DNA from: Immersiella caudata
Taxonomy: Eukaryota > Ascomycota > Sordariomycetes > Sordariales > Lasiosphaeriaceae
Length of the DNA: 64,000 nucleotides
Direction: 5' to 3'
NCBI GenBank assembly: GCA_030512335.1
Contig: JAULSU010000005.1
Span: 3,410,001-3,474,000, forward strand
Every line of letters starts with the position of its first letter. The first letter of the stretch is position 1. Below the pieces are notes generated by a model that worked only from the letters and a program-made list of their open reading frames with translations, searched no databases and was not told the DNA's origin. Both the position numbers and the translations under genes were made by a program. Positions 60,580 to 64,000 of the stretch are shown piece by piece.

Positions 60580-61848
60580 TTGCGCCTGGGCGATTTGTTG
60601 AGATGCCAACTTGATATCTCGACATATCTGTCAGAGGTTTTTGCCGACCCAAGAACGGCATTAACCAGAAGCTGAGGCAGCCAGTCAGCTGCTTGCGTAT
60701 CCATCCATCGGGGCGGCATGGGGAGGAATTATAACCACGGAGAAACAACATGTCGAGAAACGTGAAGATGGGTAAGATGATGATGCAAAAGAGAAAAATA
60801 CAACAGCGCCCTTTCAAGTCAAAGGTTTGATATGAAGCCTCACACAGTCGGTGCGGGACGTCTACAAATCTTCGGGTACAGGTTACCAGCTATTTATTGG
60901 CACAAACAGTGAAAAGTCAGCACATGCCTTCATATTTTTATCTGCGACTTTTCATGTGGTGATAGAAACGGTATGGTTATGTTGTTGAAGGACACACACA
61001 CTGCCGCTTCCATTGAAATTGAACAAACTCATCAGACTGCAACCAAATTCAGATTTGAACTACAATCCTACCAGCCGCAGCAAGTATCAGCCTTGTCGAA
61101 CCAAGCCTCATTAAACACCCTCACTACCCTCTGCAATATCTCCCTTCACATACCGCACACACGATTTGCCGGCATCAGAGGTGCACAGCATCCAGATGCA
61201 TCTGTTACCGCGACCGATCGATGCCCGAGACCTGTGACGAACAGACCGCGTACACTGGCCGTCACCGGGAAAAACGGGTTGTCCCTTGTGCAAGCAAGGT
61301 ACCTGACGGAGACTCTCGCATAACATGGTGAATTTTTTTTCGAGCTATCAAGGTGCTCAAGCACCCAACAATTCCCATCTCTCTTCGTATATCTTCAAGA
61401 CACATGAACCCAACTCCTCGCCTGTAAGCCAAAAACCACAATCCAAGTCAAGTACGAATATGCCGTTCACGCAGATCGAAGACGTTGACTAGAACCATCT
61501 TAGTTCCCATTCCTCAAGCATCCGCTAAGGTACTCCCTTCTTCCCATCATCAAACTCATGCCCCGCAAACCCAACCCAGTCCGTGGCGGAGATATTCCCT
61601 CGCCACTTTTAAGTACCTTGACCAAACATAGCAGAATCTCTGGCGTGCCCGGCATTATCACATCCTGGTGCCGTTCTCATAACTCCGTTAAAAAAAACCC
61701 TGACAGATAAATCCCAACTGCCCATGAGGGGAGATATGCTCCGTCGTTCCACCAAAGCCAACCCACCCGCAGTAACAGGCGGGACCTGGCGCCGAGACAC
61801 CGAACAAAGGTTACAAAAGTGTACAGCAGCTTCCGGGCTACAAACGAA
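60580..61848. other. Intergenic between tRNA-Lys and the bZIP gene
   Basis: 1.3 kb containing the upstream flank of the tRNA and the 3' flank of the bZIP gene. It is more AT-rich than the coding regions. No gene is supported. Confidence 0.55.
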
Positions 61849-63729
61849 CTACGATTTGATGATCTCGCTGCACTTCTTGATCTCGTCGTCGTTCGTCCTG
61901 CTGCCCAGGTATTTTTTCATCACAACCTGGAAATCCTGTTCGTCGACCACCGCACCGGATCCCGAGCACTTCGCCTTCTTTTGCAGATCAGAGCAGAGAC
62001 CATCCAGATCGAAGTCGCCGTTTTGCACCCTGGGGCAGTTTTGAAGCGTTTCCCTGTTAAGTCCGTCAGCACTACTTCCGACATGTGCATTCGCCGCGGC
62101 TGCATACCATATTTTATTGCATGTAAGGAGCTGGCCAGGACTGGTAACGGTGTCGTCGGCTTCCTTGGCTGCGTCAATCTGAGCAATCAGGCCTTTCTTG
62201 GGGGTCGTAACGGGAAGGTTGTATGGCGTAGTGAAATCCACATCGAAAGCGTCATTGAAGAACGAGTCGTCAAGCCCGTTGGTCAAAATGTTTTCTTGCG
62301 GCTCGCGGTAGTCACTAAAATTCAGTTGAGGATCGAACTGGAAGTCTTGAGGCAGCCAGTTGAAGTCAGGCATGTTCAGGGTGGAAAACTGGTCGAAATC
62401 TGCGATGCTTAGCGAAACGTCCCAGAAGTGGGAGATGAGGTTGGAATGGATGAAGCGATGATTGAGCGTCCTAGGCGTGCAACGGTGGTGTGAAAGTGTG
62501 GTTCATACCTGGTGTGTTTCCGAGATTCGACTCTTCACCAATCGTTGTCAGCGTATCAATGGGCTTGAATCCCATGGGAGACTGCGTCAGGGGCTCAGGT
62601 GATGTTCCGCATGAGGAACTTGCACCCATGTTGGAATTTGACGACGCTGATGGTGAGCTTGTCGAGAGAGGGCCGGTCAGACCAAAATTGGAATCCTGGC
62701 TACCCCTGGATGCCTTTGCGACATTGGAGTTGGTAAGAGGAGCAGAGAATAGACTGGCCGCAAAGCTCGACAAATCGTCGCTAGGTGTGTCGTAAGTGCC
62801 AGAGTTGGCCCTGGAGGAAGCTGCTGGTTTCTCAGTTGGGCTCAACTGGCCACGGCTGCCCTGTGACGGCGGTGAGGCCTTAGCTTGCGCCGTGTTTACG
62901 GATCCAGCCAAACCGAATTTAGGAAACTCAAATTGGAAGTTGACGTCGTTGATACCACGGGTCAACGGAACGCCGAAAGCGCTGGCCGGGCCCGATCCCC
63001 GGCCGCCGCTTGGCATAGAGGCCAACCGTTTCTTGTACTCACTGAGCTCGACGCTCATCTTGTCGACCTTGGCGCGCAACAACTCATTCTCATGGTTGGC
63101 AGCTTGAGATGCTTGTTCTAGCTCCTCAACTTTGGTCTCTAGATCCTTGAGATGCTTTTCCTTGCGCTCACGAAAAGCTCGTTGCGCGGCACGATTTTGA
63201 GCCTTGCGCTTCTATCCGGACGTGTTAGTAAGCGCGTCTTGCTTTCATGCCATTGACAGAGTGTCTGACTTACAGAGCTCGGCTCAGTGGTGAGAGGCTT
63301 CCTCCCGGGCTTCTTCGCAACCTTGTCTTCGCTCTCTCGCCTCTTTGCCCCGTTGGTCTCATCTTCCTCGTCATCTGGATGGCTCCTCTTATCGGGTGAC
63401 TCGGTCTCGGCGGACTCAGACCTGCCGTTGAGCGACGATCCGGGCAAGTCGCCAATCATCCTCGGTTGATCAAGGTTATCCATCGAGTAGTCGAAGCTGG
63501 AGTCAGCCCCGGTAAAGTCGTAATCATAGTCGAGATCCGGGCTGTTCTGGAAGCTCCCCGTCTTATCGAGGCCATGGGACGGGGACGCATTGAACGACAT
63601 GGGGGACATGCCGAGAGCAGTGTTGGCTTGATTGCTCGTGGTCCGGTTAGAATTGAGAGCAGCGTACAGGAGATTCTGCTGCTGTGGGGTGAGGATGAAG
63701 TCCGACAGCGGGTTCTTCGTCGACGTCAT
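61849..63729 (-). CDS. AP1: Yap1/Pap1-type bZIP oxidative-stress regulator, four exons
   Basis: A redox-sensing transcription factor that in relatives accumulates in the nucleus when cysteine disulfides mask its export signal. Exons are 63729-63274, 63211-62509, 62399-62108 and 62053-61849; introns are 62, 109 and 54 nt. The product is 551 residues. The basic region, with the Yap-type NRAAQRAFRERK, lies at about 158-169, followed by a leucine zipper to about 205. The C-terminal cysteine-rich domain has Cys480, 490, 504 and 513 in LTCNKIW, LQNCPRV, GLCSDL and KAKCSGSG. The export-like leucines sit in DLDGLCSDL. The 54-nt intron is in frame and stop-free, so a naive translation gives 569 residues with 18 alien ones. 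The N-terminal redox box is reduced to one Cys in SSSCGTSPEP. Multidrug-type targets are known for the family, not shown here. Confidence 0.94.
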
Positions 63730-64000
63730 CTTGATTGATTCGCGCGATCGCGTCGCACGTTGCGCACAGGGAATCGATTTAGTTTACGATCTGATAGAAA
63801 TATCAGACGACGCTGTCGCCGCGAAGGGCTTGGAATGTTTGTGCAGGCAAGATCGTGGTAGAGGGTGGCGCCAACAAGTGCCGTTGATGAAGTGGACGAG
63901 GTTCGCTCTGCTTTCCGCCACCGCGGGGTACTGAGTTGGCGCCGGGACGGTTGGGCCAACAAAGAGCGACACGAGTGGGTAGAATAAAGACTTCTGGAGA
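63730..64000. other. Upstream region of the bZIP gene at the right edge
   Basis: 271 bp that should hold the 5' leader and proximal promoter of the bZIP gene. No further gene is visible before the window ends. Confidence 0.6.

Noticed and set aside
1..64000. Search for transposons, CRISPR arrays, prophage, secondary-metabolite clusters and RIP-type AT-rich blocks.
   Set aside because: None of their hallmarks (terminal repeats, spacer arrays, polyketide or peptide synthase modules, strongly AT-biased islands) was seen.

Overview
This window is nuclear DNA of a filamentous ascomycete, most likely a Sordariomycete. Every recognisable gene is eukaryotic and most are split by short GT-AG introns of about 50-110 nt, with CTAAC/CTGAC-type branch sites. 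The repertoire is typical of Pezizomycotina: Zn2Cys6 regulators, a Yap1-type bZIP, a Rid1-type GTPase-binding protein, ERG27, SCT1 and a FLVCR-type transporter. The sequence is fairly GC-rich and shows no transposon, AT-rich RIP-like block, CRISPR array, rRNA or telomere repeat. I found 17 protein genes and one tRNA gene. No gene is cut by a window edge.

Layout. 1.8-6 kb (minus strand): a GNAT acetyltransferase, a Zn2Cys6 transcription factor with a UPC2-like regulatory half, and an uncharacterised protein with an OB-like segment. The last diverges from ERG27 (plus, 6.3-7.8 kb). 8.0-14.0 kb (minus): a three-exon FLVCR-type MFS transporter, QCR6 (complex III hinge protein) and a WBP2-like protein with PPxY motifs. 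14.0-20.4 kb: a 6.3 kb stretch with no supported gene. 20.4-34.1 kb is a minus-strand run of five genes: RID1-like, Aim32-like sucrase/ferredoxin protein, glycerol-3-phosphate acyltransferase (SCT1/GPT2 type), BRAP2/ETP1 RING protein, and a four-unit polyubiquitin gene. 37.1-39.7 kb: an 827-residue Zn-cluster regulator, divergent from the farnesyltransferase beta-subunit gene (plus, 43.9-45.9 kb). 45.9-54.7 kb: two long gene-poor stretches around one small gene for a double-stranded-RNA-binding-like protein (50.8-51.7 kb). 54.7-64 kb: GDP-mannose pyrophosphorylase (plus), glycerol kinase (minus), an intron-containing tRNA-Lys(CTT) (minus) and a Yap1/Pap1-type bZIP factor (minus).

Most genes are housekeeping and no biosynthetic cluster is evident. 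Loose themes are lipid metabolism (ERG27, glycerol kinase, glycerol-3-phosphate acyltransferase, a UPC2-like regulator) and ubiquitin/stress functions (polyubiquitin, ETP1, Yap1). The least conventional signals are an in-frame, stop-free 54-nt intron inside the Yap1 redox domain, a presequence-like extension in frame with glycerol kinase, a tandem hairpin plus T-tract in a gene-poor stretch, an uncharacterised OB-like protein and the isolated small dsRBD-like gene. I see no clearly new multi-gene system. Exon borders come from reading splice signals, phase and protein continuity by eye; no transcript data were available.
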